This document shows, piece after piece, positions 38,564 to 52,500 of a DNA stretch of 64,000 nucleotides. Source of the DNA: Mastigias papua (lineage: Eukaryota; Cnidaria; Scyphozoa; Rhizostomeae; Mastigiidae). The notes below the pieces were generated by a model that made no database searches, was not told where the DNA came from, and was given only the letters and a program-made list of their open reading frames with translations. The stretch's first letter is position 1. The number at the start of each line of letters is the position of its first letter. Both the position numbers and the translations under genes were made by a program. Location: NCBI GenBank assembly GCA_964019165.1, contig OZ025279.1, positions 8,268,617 to 8,332,616 on the forward strand. Reading direction: 5' to 3'.

Positions 38564-39170
38564 TAAATAGCAGAGCATCAAGATTTGAAAGGAATTCACA
38601 CCTAATATGCAGAAATGCCTTAGTGACTACTTACTATTTGACAAAGCTTGAAAAATAGATAGACATTAGTTGACATAACCCTGTCCTTACAGGGCTCAAT
38701 GAACTAACAACACCAATAGCATACAAATTATCTAATATAAGGCTTACCAAAGATTAGACAAGGGTCAAAATTTATCTCATTTAAAACTTTTGACAAGTGG
38801 GACATATGATTACAAAAACCCCCTCCACTATGTTTTGAATGTATTTTAAATTCACTATGCTTTGGGTTTTTGTAAGCAATGCTCATGTATATACACTTTT
38901 TATAACAACTTTTAACATCAGCTGTGCACAGCTTGTGTATTTGAGTCCTACCAGCAGGTTTACAAAAATGGTTTAGAAAGTTTTGAGAACAAGATTTTAA
39001 TGTTGGTTAATCATTTGCATCTGAAGGCAATTACCTTGTATTGTTTGGCAGGTTCCCAAACTGTTTGTACAGTATTCATTGTCCTTCCTGACTTTGAACT
39101 GAATTTATAATGGACTATGTATTTTAGGTGTATTTGCCTGCCTGAGCTAGATCTATAGTTAATCTTATAC

Positions 39171-39450
39171 CAGGGGTAGACAATTATTTTTTCAGAAGGG
39201 CCACATTAGAAGCAAAAATACTGAGGAGGGCCAGGCTAAAATGACTGAAGTCATTTCCACATAATAGTATCTGGACTTTTTAACAACACAAGTAAAAAAA
39301 GTAACTGAAAAGTATAGGCAATGTGACTTTAGTCCATGCTTGCCATGTATCTTCAAAATATATTTATGTTTTATGGAACCTTTCATGGGCCTGTCAATGT
39401 CAAGCAATTGGGCTGTATGTGGCCCTCAGGTCATGCATTGTCCAGGTCTA
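39171..39450. mobile_element. hAT-like element, 280 bp
   Basis: Left end CAGGGGTAGACAAT, right end ATTGTCCAGGTCTA. The flanks TCTTATAC (39163-39170) and TCGTATAC (39451-39458) match at 7 of 8, an 8-bp target duplication as in hAT elements. GGGCCACAT and ATGTGGCCC inside form a second inverted pair. Confidence 0.75.
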
Positions 39451-39640
39451 TCGTATACCATGGTCACATGTAAGCTCATTCTGTGATGCTTCAGTTCATA
39501 TTTCATGCAATCTAGATAGTTTAGTAAAACTGTCATTGTTTAAATAGAAAATGTTTCTGAAAATTTGAACAACTTAGCTTGTTGAAGCATGTTAGCTTGT
39601 TGATGAAGGTTAGGTAAAAAGGATAATGTCCTTTTTTTAT

Positions 39641-39759
<119 letters not shown>

Positions 39760-39760
<1 letters not shown>

Positions 39761-39910
39761 AGACTAAGACACAAATATACTTTTCTGCCAGTAAACGTTT
39801 CGATTAGAATCTTCATCAGTACTCTTCTTGAGTTCACATCTTCATGAGTACTGATGAAGATTCTAATCAAAATGTTTACTGACAGAAAAGTATATTTGTG
39901 TTTTAGTCTA
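39760..39910. mobile_element. Inverted repeat pair, Penelope-like element end
   Basis: Two 65-base arms (39760-39824 and 39846-39910) are inverted copies with few differences, separated by 21 bases and flanked by (TA)n tracts. The arm contains AACGTTTCGATTAGAATCTT followed by CATCAG, which recalls terminal sequences of Penelope-like retroelements. There is no coding sequence. Confidence 0.6.
39788..39824 (-). ncRNA. Hammerhead ribozyme-like motif
   Basis: Read on the minus strand: helix I half AGTA, core CTGATGA (39813-39819), a short stem GATT-CT-AATC preceded by one extra A, GAAA, then the palindrome ACGT, the possible cleavage triplet GTT, and TACT, which pairs with AGTA to close helix I. 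All core bases of a minimal hammerhead are present. A four-base helix III that pairs with a second copy is known from Penelope-like elements. The extra A next to stem II may weaken it. The other arm has lost GAAAC. Confidence 0.5.
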
Positions 39911-39954
39911 TGTATACAATTTATATACATTGTGGATGCGGCTTAGGATCAGTT

Positions 39955-40093
<139 letters not shown>

Positions 40094-40108
40094 TCATTTA
40101 TGTAATGT

Positions 40109-40547
40109 ATGCTCCTTCATTTTCAAGTTTTAGGATCACTTGCACTGTCACTTTCATGCCTAGTGGATTGTGGTACTTTGCAAGGCTCTAATCCTAATAT
40201 TGGTGTTGTGGAACAGAGCCTGGTTGTAAACTGGACCTACAAATCTAACAAAGATCCTACAGAAGTCACAATTCTTGTTGGACATCTTAATAAGACATAT
40301 ATGTTAAAAATTTGGGCAATATCTTTTTCTGACATTAATCCTATATGGACAGAAACAGACATTGATAGCAGCAATCCAGAAGCAGTGTTTGCTAAGAACA
40401 CAGTAATTAGAAATGAAGGAACCAAGGTATTTCACCTTACTTTAAAATCAGTTCCTGCTAACGTTCAAGAATTTCGCTTTGCCTGCAGAGTGTTAGAGGG
40501 TGCTTGGTCTACCCCAGTTCTGGAAGATATCACCATAAAGCTTGCAA
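40109..40547 (+). CDS. Ig gene exon 1: signal peptide and V-like domain
   Basis: ATG at 40109 gives [20 protein letters not shown], a usable signal peptide without a basic residue near the start. If TTCAAGTTTTAG (ending 40132) is an acceptor, the real start lies further upstream, beyond the TA tract. The donor is GCAA|GTGAGT at 40547/40548. Two Asn-glycosylation sites (NWT, NKT) are visible. The frame continues open into the intron without meaning. Confidence 0.7.
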
Positions 40548-43500
40548 GTGAGTTTATTGTTGCACATTTCTTCTACTGTATTCATGTGCCTTGTAATATG
40601 GTTAGTGGAATTATCAGGTGCTATTCTTGTCTCAGAATTAGTCTTTTTGTCATCAACATTCATCATTCATCATTCATCATCATTATACATTTTTTTTATA
40701 TGTGAAGTACATGTAGCATTTCTAAATTAGGACACAAAATGTATTTATAAGTGCATATATAAACTACATAATATTTAAAATGCAGGAAGTTGTTGAAATG
40801 CTGCAGTTCAGTACAAATTAATTACAATATAGGAGTTTTCCATCATGGTATGTTAAATTTAGTATTCTATTCAAAGGTAGCTGTTAGCATTTAAACCTGC
40901 CCTGTGACTTAGCACTTTATCATCCCATGTTCTAAAAGAAGATTGAAAAACATGAAAGTAGAAGTTTGAAATAGTGGTTCTGAGCCCCTTTGACAGTTTT
41001 GATAATCAGATTTGTAGCATACCTCACTGTGCATATAGATTGATGCTGAGCAGGACCCAGTTGGGTATTATGCTCACAGTCAGCCAGTTTACCATTTGCA
41101 TACCTTATCATAACATTACCAAAGCTCCATTCATTTCACGTTCTATGCGTTTGTACAAAACAAGTAGGTTAGAGTTTGCTAGTCGTATCTGGATATTTCT
41201 GTCATCTATGCTAAAGCTGAGAATTGCTAAGGATTATGTGCCCTTCTGAAGTTTTGTAAAATATATCTGAATACATGCGTAATTCTCACAACACAATGTG
41301 TAAAATATCTCGTTATTTTTAAGGCTTGTTTCCCTTCATGGTACCACTTGCCCTGCTCAAGATACCTGTTCACTCGGCGATCGAACGAGAAACCGCCAAA
41401 AGGATTTGTCACTTTACTAATTAAATCTCCTTTTTCCATCTTCTTATTCACTAATCCCAGTATTTTTTTGAAAACCTCACCATTCCTAAGCCAATATTTC
41501 TCTTTTTGTGAAATTGAGCTTGTTTGAAGTTCATTGTTTTTGTTGTAATAGTACTTTTAAGCCTACGCCAGATGCACAAGCGCCTCTAGTTGTTAAGAGA
41601 ATGGGTACATAGACGGTAAAAGGAGACATTTTGTTGCCTATTTTCATGTGGAATCTGACTTGAAAATTGCATTTTTGACAGTTTTAGATAAGACTTCACT
41701 CTTACTGCAAATTCTACTCCTTAAACAGTGAGAAGCAGCGGCCATTATGTGTATTTCTACATTGAAAGCTACACCAGAGTTCATCAGCTCCCCGGTGCTA
41801 CACGAATATCTTTTTCGCTGGTCTGTTTATTTGTGCTTGTGTTTCTGCCATATTTGGTTGTTACACGCTTTTTTTTATAAGGAACCACTTTATAAGGAGC
41901 CTACATGTAGAAGGCCGAAATATTTAAAGAACTTATACTACTAAAGGGAAAATCCCTGAGGAACTTTTCATTTTCGAATTCCGAGTACTGTACTCAGATG
42001 CAAGTGAAGATTACATTATATTGGATGATATCAACGGGATAGACATGATACTTCTTGATTGAAATTATGCTTTTGCATATATAGAACTTATTTCCTGTCA
42101 CATTTGTGCTTTTGAGGTTGAGTTCTAGCCAGAATTAAAGGTAAAATTCAGAATTCCAATGCTTTTCTGGTATCTGTGCCATTTTGTGGCATTCTATGTA
42201 CAGTGAAAATTAAGGAACTATTAAGGAACTTTTAGTACTAGAATTTGATAAAAAGAGGTCGGAAAATAAGGAACTTTTAGAACTAGGCCTGTAGCTAGGT
42301 TCCTTATAAAAAGAGCGTGTATTTTGTGGGCTAGTGGTTCTAGTTGCGATATTTTTTATTATTCCCCAGTTATGGATTTTGCTCTCCTCGCATCTTGATC
42401 TTAATCGTTTTCACACTAACGTCAGGCCTAGAGTAAAGACATTTGCATGACCAGTATTGAGAAGATGTTAGGGGTTTATTAGCAGTTATAGGCTTAAAGA
42501 AAAAGGTGTAGGCCCACTAGGCCCACTCCCATGTCCTATGAGACTCACTGTTTTATTGTATTGTGCCTCCATTTCTTTGCGCCTATGGTTTTCTTTTTGA
42601 CCGCAAATTTTGTAACTGTAGTGCCTACTAGGTCTTAAATGAATGATATCTAATAGTAATCATCATATCAGTTTTTATGCATAGAACTGCCTTTTCAGTA
42701 ACAAGATTCTGTTAGTAGTAAATGGATAAAAGATCATTGATGAAAAATTTACTAAAATATAATAAAATTCAGGTACAATCAGAGCCGTAAATCATAGGAG
42801 CTCCCTTTTGACCATTCTATGATTTGTACATGTATTGGTAAGAAAGGACAAACATTGATGTATATCATTATTTGAAAAGACAGGTTGTAGCACATTTTAA
42901 GCTTCAAATTATTATTCTTTCATGACTGTTGACAGAGAAATCAAGCCTTTTGTTGACCAAATAGACTTGCTCCCGCTTATGAATCTCACTACAGAGACCT
43001 TGACAATGAGTGTTAACCCGGTGATTATCATCAAAACTGCGTTACTATATCCGATGACGAATTACTTTCTTTTATTATGTTATACATAGAATGTAAACGA
43101 TTTTAATCCAATCAAATTGAGTAGTATTCACTTTGTAATGGTAAATCTCAAATTGAGTCATCTTAGTTGTGGTTTCCTTTACTGATAACTATTTCAAATA
43201 AGCTATTCAGAATTGTCGCATGTCGATTAGAATCAGTAACATTCGAGCCTTATCTTGATAGGTATTGCAATGCAATTGTCCTTTTTGCTCGCGTGGCCTG
43301 GATCGATCCTATGGCCTCAATAGGCTCGATCTTCTGCGTCCTTGCTTTTTGCCTATCTCTAGGGCTTTTGTCACATTGTTCTCTTGTCTCCCTTTAGTTT
43401 CTATTGTGTCGCACATAGGCCGTCTTCATGTCTGTGACTTGTATCATTATATGGTAAATTATTCACTTGTTTGACACTGCTCTGGTAGAGTTGTACTATT

Positions 43501-46500
43501 CTGCACTTGATCTCTTGCATGATGACGTCAATGAGGAAAATTTGAAAAATTTTCCGGTTTCTGGTTAGGTGTTGGCAATTGAAGACTGCGCTTTAAGCTT
43601 TCGATACTTTGGGTAGTTTTTTCCCTTAATTGCCACTGAAAAGAATTGCGGTTGGAGGACCCACATTATAGTTTCATAGCTCCTTTCTCTTAAGTCCAAT
43701 TGTGGCTCTAATATATAGATAAACTTTTTTATAAGAAAGTTGGATAAAAGAAAGTAGTGCTCAATCTTAGCTTAACAGTATATGTTGTTTATTTGATAAA
43801 TCTATAAAAGACGATGAAATGTCTGTATTGTTCGTCGCAATTCAGGTACTATAGTGCTCAACCGCGCTCAAAAAGTTAAGAAAGTTCATTACTGGACTTC
43901 TAAGACCCAAGAAAATCAGTTAAAATCCCTTGTTTTAATATAAGCTCTTTATATTTCTGATTTAATTCGCATGTATTTCGTATTTTTATTCTGTATTTTC
44001 CTGTGACATACATGGGTAGCGTTTGTCTGTTCCTTTAAAAGACTTGTTTAACACTAGTGTCGTGCAGCTTGCTTTCCTATTTTGAGCATAAATGCGGAAT
44101 ACATTATAGCTCAAGCATTTTGCTGTGAAGTCCGATGAGAATTTTTAAGCTGAAATCATGAAAAGGAAAAATCTTTCAATACTGAGACAAAAACCTTTTT
44201 CGTAAAATAAAAGCATGAAGGATCACTCATTTTACCTTAAACATTAACTAATTCAAATGTACTGCAAGAGTAATTTACAGTAAAACGTTTGTCTAGTAAG
44301 CCGTGTTTGCCTTTTGTGGGAAGAAAACAAGTCTAACCCCTTTAGACATTCCCTTTGATTGGGACCATTCAGTTCTGCGTTGAGATGAAAGTGAAAGTCT
44401 TCCTTTCGTTGCACATGCCATACCAAACTAATGACGTAAATTCTATGCTGCCTTTGTTTCACGTAGTTTAATTGTTCTCCTTCTCATCCTTGGAAAATGT
44501 AGAAATTGTCCCTTTCGATACTCCTTTAAAAAGTCTTTGGTGCATATGATATGAAGTGTACTACAAAGCAAAGGTGTCTTTTACTTTATTTTGGCTTTTA
44601 CCATTGTATAGTTAGCAACCTACTGATATTATTTGTTTCTTTATTTTTATTATTGTATATAACTCTTCTTCAGCTTTTTGGTATGCAGTTTTAGTTAGGT
44701 TTTTAACTGATATTTTGTTCTTTTTCTTATTGTATTATCTATTTAAACGGAGGGCCTCTTGAAAGACAGCGGCAGATGAAGAGCTAACCCTCCTTAAAGA
44801 TTTTTAATAATAATAATTATAATAATAATAATACTCTCATTTGATAATCAGCCGTACGCTTTTCTCTGTTATGAGTTTTTGTTACAAACTAACATAGCCG
44901 ATATTACGACCTACTTCAATACCATAATAGCAGCAATGGTCGTTCATACTTTTAAAGAATTAAAATCGTGTGTAAATTTGTACGAAACGTAGGTTAGCGA
45001 ACATAAATAAACTAATGCACACTTTTTTCGTTGACCCATAATATACTTCAATTTCTTTATTTTGGGCCTCAGATAATTCTTAAATCATTCTTATATTTAA
45101 GCGATTTTGAGTATTAATACTCTTATGGACTATATTCTTATAGTAAACATTGTATCACTAATAAAGCAAGCTGCTAAATCTCATTGTACACGCTTTTTTT
45201 ATAAGGAACCTAGCTACAGGCCTAGTTCTAAAAGTTCCTTATTTTCCGACCTCTTTTTATCAAATTCTAGTACTAAAAGTTCCTTAATAGTTCCTTAATT
45301 TTCACTGTACATAGAATGCCACAAAATGGCACAGATACCAGAAAAGCATTGGAATTCTGAATTTTACCTTTAATTCTGGCTAGAACTCAACCTCAAAAGC
45401 ACAAATGCGACAGGAAATAAGTTCTCTATAAGCAAAAGCATAAATTCAATCAGGAAGCATCGTGTCTATTCCATTGATATCATCCAATGTAGTGTAATCT
45501 TCACTTGCATCTGAGTACAGCACTCGGAATTTGAAAATGAAAAGTTCCTTAGGGATTTTTCCTTTAGTAATATAAGTTCTTTAAATATTTCGGCCTTCTA
45601 CATGTAGGTTCCTTATAAAGTGGTTCCTTATAAAAAAAGCGCGTAACATAATAGCTTCTGTACTTGACTCATAAAAAATATACTTTTGTTTTCTAAATAA
45701 AGCTAGAATAACCAAAGTGTTTAAGGCTTAATGAAGCTTGAGCCTTGCATTATTCTTAACTTATTCTTAAATATTAGTGATTTAAGCCGTGATATTCTTA
45801 TAAATAATATGCGGTTTTTTATAACATAATATTTTATAGGAATGTAGTACTCGATTGCTCAGAATGTTAAGAAAGTTCAACACTGAATTTATGTGACCTA
45901 AGAAAGTTGATATACTTTTAAAATTCCAATATTCATTGAAGACAGTCATCGCTTTGTCTTAATTTGTATAGATTTTTGTTGTAACCTATGTATTAGTGTG
46001 TTGTATTTGTATAGTGTCTGTTTGCCTGTGTAGCAAACTTAGCTACTCTTACTAAGAAAGTCTTCAAATAGTTTCACTACTGAAATCATGAAAAAACTAA
46101 TAAAATTTAAATATTGAGTGAAAAATGTTTTCCTATAAAATAACGTGTATTTTTGTAAAAAGTGTGTATGGATACATAGTGTTTGTGTTAACAATCATTA
46201 CTTCCGGTTAAATCAAATCCTTTTTCTATTTAGCGTTCAAGAATTTAGGCTACGCACAGCTCCTCAGTGAAAGTTTTGATGATACCTTTGGGCCTATTAA
46301 GATTAATTATGATGCAGTTTTCGGCATCTCAGGAATACTATAAAAGATGTCCTACGGATATGTAGCAATACATATATCAAAACAATGGATTGTTGTCGTA
46401 TATAGGATAAAATGCCTGTTATAATTGTTGAGGCGTGGGAAAATTTGATAACGAGACTTGTGTTATCCTCCCGAGAAGTGCTCTCAAACTTCGCATAGAC

Positions 46501-49500
46501 AACACATTAGGACTGAAGTACGGGTCAATGGATGTCCTATTCGTTTTGTGTTCGCCCGTTATTAGCATAAGCCGACAATGATATAAGTGAATTGGGTTCC
46601 TACTAGTACCTACTGTAGAGTGTCCTTGGCCACACTTTGCAGGCTTGGAAATTGAGAGTCTAAGAAATTTGGAACTGCTGTTCTCTGTAGATAGTTTTGA
46701 CACTGAAGTCTTCTTAACCTAGGTGACCATCATGCCTTAACATTGCCGTTTTGTGACGCTTTATGGTATGCCACACCGGCCGTTAAGGCATATATTATTG
46801 TTTCAAACAACTGGCCAAACTGTATCATAGCATAGTGTGGTGCTGGAAATTTTTCTTATTATAGACCCTTGCTCCTAGCATTGACAAGGGCACCTTCGGA
46901 ATGGGTACAAATGCGACGATAGCTCCCTTGTCCTAAGTCCAAGGGGTAGCGGTGCGAGATGTGTCCTTTTAAGTAACTTATTCATTATCATCGCAAATCT
47001 TCAGTAATTGATTTCACAGTTTCACAATTAACCAAAAACCAACGGCTATTTTTTACTAATTACTTTAACTTTGATCGTATAATGCACTCGTATATAGAAT
47101 TCAGTGAACATTCCTTTTAATGCAGTTGTTGCCTTGATTTTTCTACACTCTTAAAATGCCTTGCTGTAGGTTTCTAATACTTGGCAAGAAAGACATAAAG
47201 CAGTGAGAATCATGTCACACCTGCTTGGTAGTAGAATTTCATATTTGGTGCCACGTAAGCAAAGTTTGCCACCTGGCCCTTTTCTTGTGTAAGCGTCCCT
47301 GACTATCGATCAACTTAAAGCACTGATTTGTATTTTTAATGAATTGGATTTCCTCACGTGCAGAGTTCTCAGGAGACGGGAAGCCTAGAAAAGCCAGAAA
47401 ATTAAATTTAAGATCAGGGAAAACCTATAAAAGTCAGGGAACTTTTTATATTTTCCTGAGAAAAATAGAAATCAGTCTATTCTTGTCGTTTTTCCTCTTC
47501 TAATGTAGTTTTGAATGGTAAGGGGTTTTTTGGTAAAGTTCTTACGAGTCCTGCATTTGTGTTTGATGATACGATAGTAGAAATTTTATTGGTTTGGCCA
47601 TTTTCTAGAGGTGTTGTAAACAATGTTTTTAATAACAACAACCTAGCTCTCCATCAACTAGAATTTCGACATGGGCCTAAACCTCCCTTCTTCCTTAAAA
47701 CTTATGGGGTTTCTCCAATCTCCATTGAAATCTAGCGAGTTTTCTCATCTTCCATACAACATTTGGCGATTTCTCCATACTCCCTTCTTATGTGAAATTT
47801 TGCCCATGTATTGTAGCATTCACCACATGATTGTTATACAATGTGGCCTCGTCTCTATGCCCTCGGGTTCCAACGTGTTTATCTGTAAATTTGTTGCTGT
47901 TTCCCAACAGGTCAACCAGTAGTCGATTTTAAAGTAAGAAACAGCAATGGTAATAGTACAGTGGGAGGCAAATTAGAAATGGTATGTGCAGCGACGGGAG
48001 TTCCACCTCCACTTGTAACACTAGAGAAACAAAGTAGTTCCAGAACAGTTACTCTCAAGAGTGCAACTGAACGTGCCAGACTTACAATAGATAACCTCCG
48101 AGTGTCGGATAATGGTAAATACGTATGCATTGCTAAAAACATTGCAGGAGATGTGGAAAAGGCTGTTCTTGTGGAAGTAAAATGTAAGTTGGCGTTTTTG
48201 ATGTCATGTATTTACTGCGGAAATGCCTGCAGAATCTGCAGCTCAAAAACATAGTAGCTAGAATTGTCATTGCTAAGTGCCGATCGCACTATTACTTCAT
48301 GGTCTTATTAAGCTCTGTTAGCCGTTACGATGTATATGCCTTGATGTTCAACAATGTTTGACTAATCATCATGCAGAATGGGCCTAAGTTTAGCTGTGGA
48401 ACGCATGTGGTCAACATCCTGCATTGTGGTTCGTCAATTAGATTGGGGGGGGGGGGGGGGATAGATGGATAGATGTGATGAGAGCTCTCAAACGTTTGGC
48501 GGCAATGCTACATGTTAAAATCCCTAGGGAGCTTTCAGTTGTCATTATTTTGTGACTACAAACAGGTCGAGAATTAACAAGCAGAATTCGCATGAATTCT
48601 GATATACTTCCTTGTGTGTGTGATCTGGTATACTTCCTTGGGTGGAAGGTTCATTATCCTTGTAGCAAATGGTTCATAGAAGCGGTTTTCCGTTGAAACG
48701 TATAATGTCCATAATGCCCTGTCTTATTTCTGAGCACTTACAATGTCTACAACACTAAGTGTGCAGTTACTTGGACTATGAAGAAGTCAAAAATTAATGA
48801 AACTTTTAGAACTAGGCCTTGAGCTAGGTTCCTTATACATAGAAGCCGTGCAGCCTTACTTTGATTTGAGGCTAATTTTTTTCTGACATAGCCTCGGGTA
48901 GCCTAATTCTGTTAATGGACCTCGCAAAAGAGGAATTTTACTTATTGTTTATGGCGAAATAAACTGCGGTACTTCATTTATGGAAATAATGAAGATCTTG
49001 TGCCCTTTATATCAGGTGTGATGTCACTGGATCGTCAAAACGGTGTGTTTTTAAGCCAGACAGCGAATCCTCAATGCCTGGTAGGCCTGGCCCTGGGCGA
49101 GAAATTTGCAATAGGATCATAGTGTGTTTTGTATATGAAACTTTGTACATTGTATTGAGGATTTGTGATTTCTCTTGGATCACTGTGTTCTTTTCTGCTC
49201 TATGTCGGTGACTTATGTGCACACTGCCTTTTTGCGGCCTACCACTTGAGTTGACAAAGTATGAGTAAGCTATGAGGTCATTTCTTGTCGAAGACTGTGT
49301 TCTTTTCAAAAAATAGTTGCCATATAAAACGGAACATGTGATGATAAGGATTGGTAGACTTCAGGAAGACAGCACCAAGGTCAATTTCTACTTACTCTTG
49401 TTCAGTGGTGGATTTTTGTAAATTTGCATTGGTCGTAAATTTGCTGTCTTCTTTAAGATGGATTTGCTAAATATCCATATTGTATATACTAGAATCGCCT

Positions 49501-52500
49501 CACTATTTGCCAAATGCAGATTAATGTGCGGTATTGGCTTGTTTTGGGTTCTAATGCTAGATCGTACAGTGTAGTGTAAACAGTTTTATGTAAGAATTTC
49601 GCCTTTAAGAATATAAGTCCCAACATCACTGATATTCAAGAATCATTTATGGAGAATATGAGGCTTAAGGCCGATCAATACGTAGATATTTCTTTTTATC
49701 AAATTTTTTTATAAAGGAGACCAAATATGAATTACTTTTTTGGGGCTAAGTTTTGTGTGTAATTGTTCTGTGATATTTGGGTTTATGATGAAGTAGCAAA
49801 TCAATGGCGATTTGAAGGTTTTTCTTTTGTCTTGTACTCATATATTTGTAAGGAGCCAAGCACACGGCCAGGTTCTAAACGCTCCTTATATTTGACCACA
49901 GCTAAGTTCTGAAAGTTCCGTAAAAGCCCATTGATTTTAGCTGCACATTTAGTGCTATAGACAATGTGAATCGTCAATGTTAAGACAGGGCACTATAGGC
50001 AATGAAACCCGCCTCTATTAAGCACTTACTGAAAAAAATTCCTTATATGTTACACGTCTTTCGTTTCTTAATTCTCTATTGTTGGCAATGATAAAACAAT
50101 GGCTACTGAAAAGTTCTTTAAGGCTTTTGTAGGAAATAGTGGAAACTCCTCCATTTTTGGCCTTCTACATTTACATTCCTTGTAAAGCGGTTCCTATTAG
50201 AAAACACTTTGTGTCGATCTGGAATATTTTAGGTATATTTTTCAGTTTTGAACGTATATTCTTTTACTAATTATGTATTTCTTGTTCGAACTTCTTTGAA
50301 ACCTCTCCCTTGACACCTTTCATGAAGGTTGGAAACCACGTCTTGTTTGGTAGGGTAGTTTGGGAGCTCATGTAGATATTTCGGATAATATATGTGACTT
50401 CAGGAAATGTTCCAAAACTTGATGAGAATTCAATCCTCCATATGTACTAAAATGAGCACAACATATTTAATTTGATGTTGTTTCCCCTTTTGCCTCCGAG
50501 CGTTCAGAAATCGCACTCTACTCTCTGCATCCAAAGTTATTACATTGGAAAGATTCACTGTTTTCCGAAAACCTTATTCATTTTGCTCCGCGCGAAAATT
50601 TGTTGTACGCGAAATATGTCCTTTCAGGAGCTGCGCGGAAATTAGATTGCGCGAAATCGCAAACATGGCAAAACAAGAGTATCTGCATGTAAATCGATTT
50701 TTCATTTTTCAGAGCATTGTCTGTTTAAACATTTTATACTTCATGACAGTCTTATTATATCTTATCGTAGAACAAACCTGACAAATATTTTTAGATTTGC
50801 ATATGAAGTGTCTTATATTGTTGTCCCTCACTATTGTGTGCGTGAGAATTAGATATATGCGAAATCCAGATGTGCGAAAATAGAATGCGCGAAATTTAGA
50901 CTCGCGCGAAAGTTTTATGAATTAAGGTTACGGCCAGTGTTTCCCGAATGATGCAGCCCATCAACGCCCTTACTTCCATTTAATTGGGGGGAGAGATGAT
51001 TTTCAGTTTACTTGAATTGAACCTAGTCCAAACAATTATTATGGTAGTTCATACCGCAATTTGTTTCGAAGCATACCTAATTTTTCGATGAGCCTTTCAG
51101 TTGTATTCTTAGGCCTTTTTGATTTTGAGCCAAGATTGTTCTGAATAGCAGCGATTTCAAGCATTACTACTGATATAGACAGTATCCTTAGGCCTTTTTG
51201 ATTTTGAGCCAAGATTGTTCTGAATATCAGCGATTTCGAGCATTACCACTGGTATAGACAGTATCCCTATTAAGGACACTTGTCCGGAAAGTTGCGGAGT
51301 CGCATCATAGCATAATGACTCTCAGACAGGATAAGTGAGACTCAGAACTTATTTTGTCTTCAAAACAATGCTCAAATATCCAAAACGTCTAAGCCTTGGT
51401 AAAATTTCAGCTTTGCATTGTTCATAAATTTTGAAATACTTATTCTAAAATATCGGCGATTTTGAGGCTTCATATGCGTATTACAAGTATGTAGAATGAA
51501 CTCAAAGTGTTACCCATAAATAGCTGGAAACATACGAAAATATAGGAGAACTTTCGAGGTCTCTGCTTTCTATTCTGGAATTAAAGTAGAATATACTTAT
51601 TGTTTTACCGTGTTCCTATAGTAGTGTCAGAAACCACATCTCTTTTAGAGTTTACGCCTGTTTTCCAGTGTCCTATCAACTGCCAGCGACAATCGCAGAC
51701 AATGGAATCTGCGGCACTTACAGCACATTGGAAACACACTAACAGGCGCTGTTTACACTTCTCAATTTGTAATACTATTAGAACTGCTCCGCAATGCCTC
51801 GTCTTTTTAAAAAGGCACAAAGAAACATGTCAGTTGTTGTATTTAGGGCGGGGGAGGGGGAATAGACTCCTTTTTAGAGTTTCATTAATAATTCCAATGA
51901 AAGTCTTTGTGTTCCATCTTGCAGGACTTTATTTTTTTTTCAAATTCAAGGTTGAATTTTCCCAGCAGTTGATGTCGTATTCACTCTTGTATTCCCACTC
52001 TATCTTGGTGCCTGCCTCTCTAATAATCCTTCCTTTGGCTTATACTTCGAGAAGGTAATCCCGCCTCTCTAATTAACCCGCATTAAATTAAGAGATGGAA
52101 TCAATGAGCCCGCAGCGGGAATATAGGGGAAAATTTGCATTCTATTCTTCTTATTGGTTAGTCGTTCTTTGTTTGTTTGTTTTTCTTGCCTTTTTGTTCA
52201 ATCACGCTTATTAGGGCGGTTTCATAATACCTGTATTTATTGCCATAAACTTTGGAGAGATTTTTCAAATTTCAGTTTTGTCCATTTTTTGTACGGATTA
52301 GTGTGAACGGATTCACAAAATTGGATATTTCTTTGTCCCATTTGTGTACAAATGATGAGCATTGTAATCGCAGCCTTAGTTTAATATCGCTTGTTTTCTG
52401 CCGAGAATTAAGAAATCAGATCATCGTGGAATCAAACCTGTAAAAATTAGGAAATCAGACAAGCATGCCTAATTTTTTGGTAATCCTTGCGACCGTTTGC

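Noticed and set aside
40548..40705. Continuation of Ig exon 1 frame
   Set aside because: It lies after a strong donor GTGAGT, is AT-rich and low in complexity, and does not extend the domain.
51600..52058. 152-codon open frame, the second longest in the window
   Set aside because: The translation has no domain, no repeat of conserved motifs and ends in low-complexity hydrophobic sequence; it lies in an Ig gene intron without splice support.
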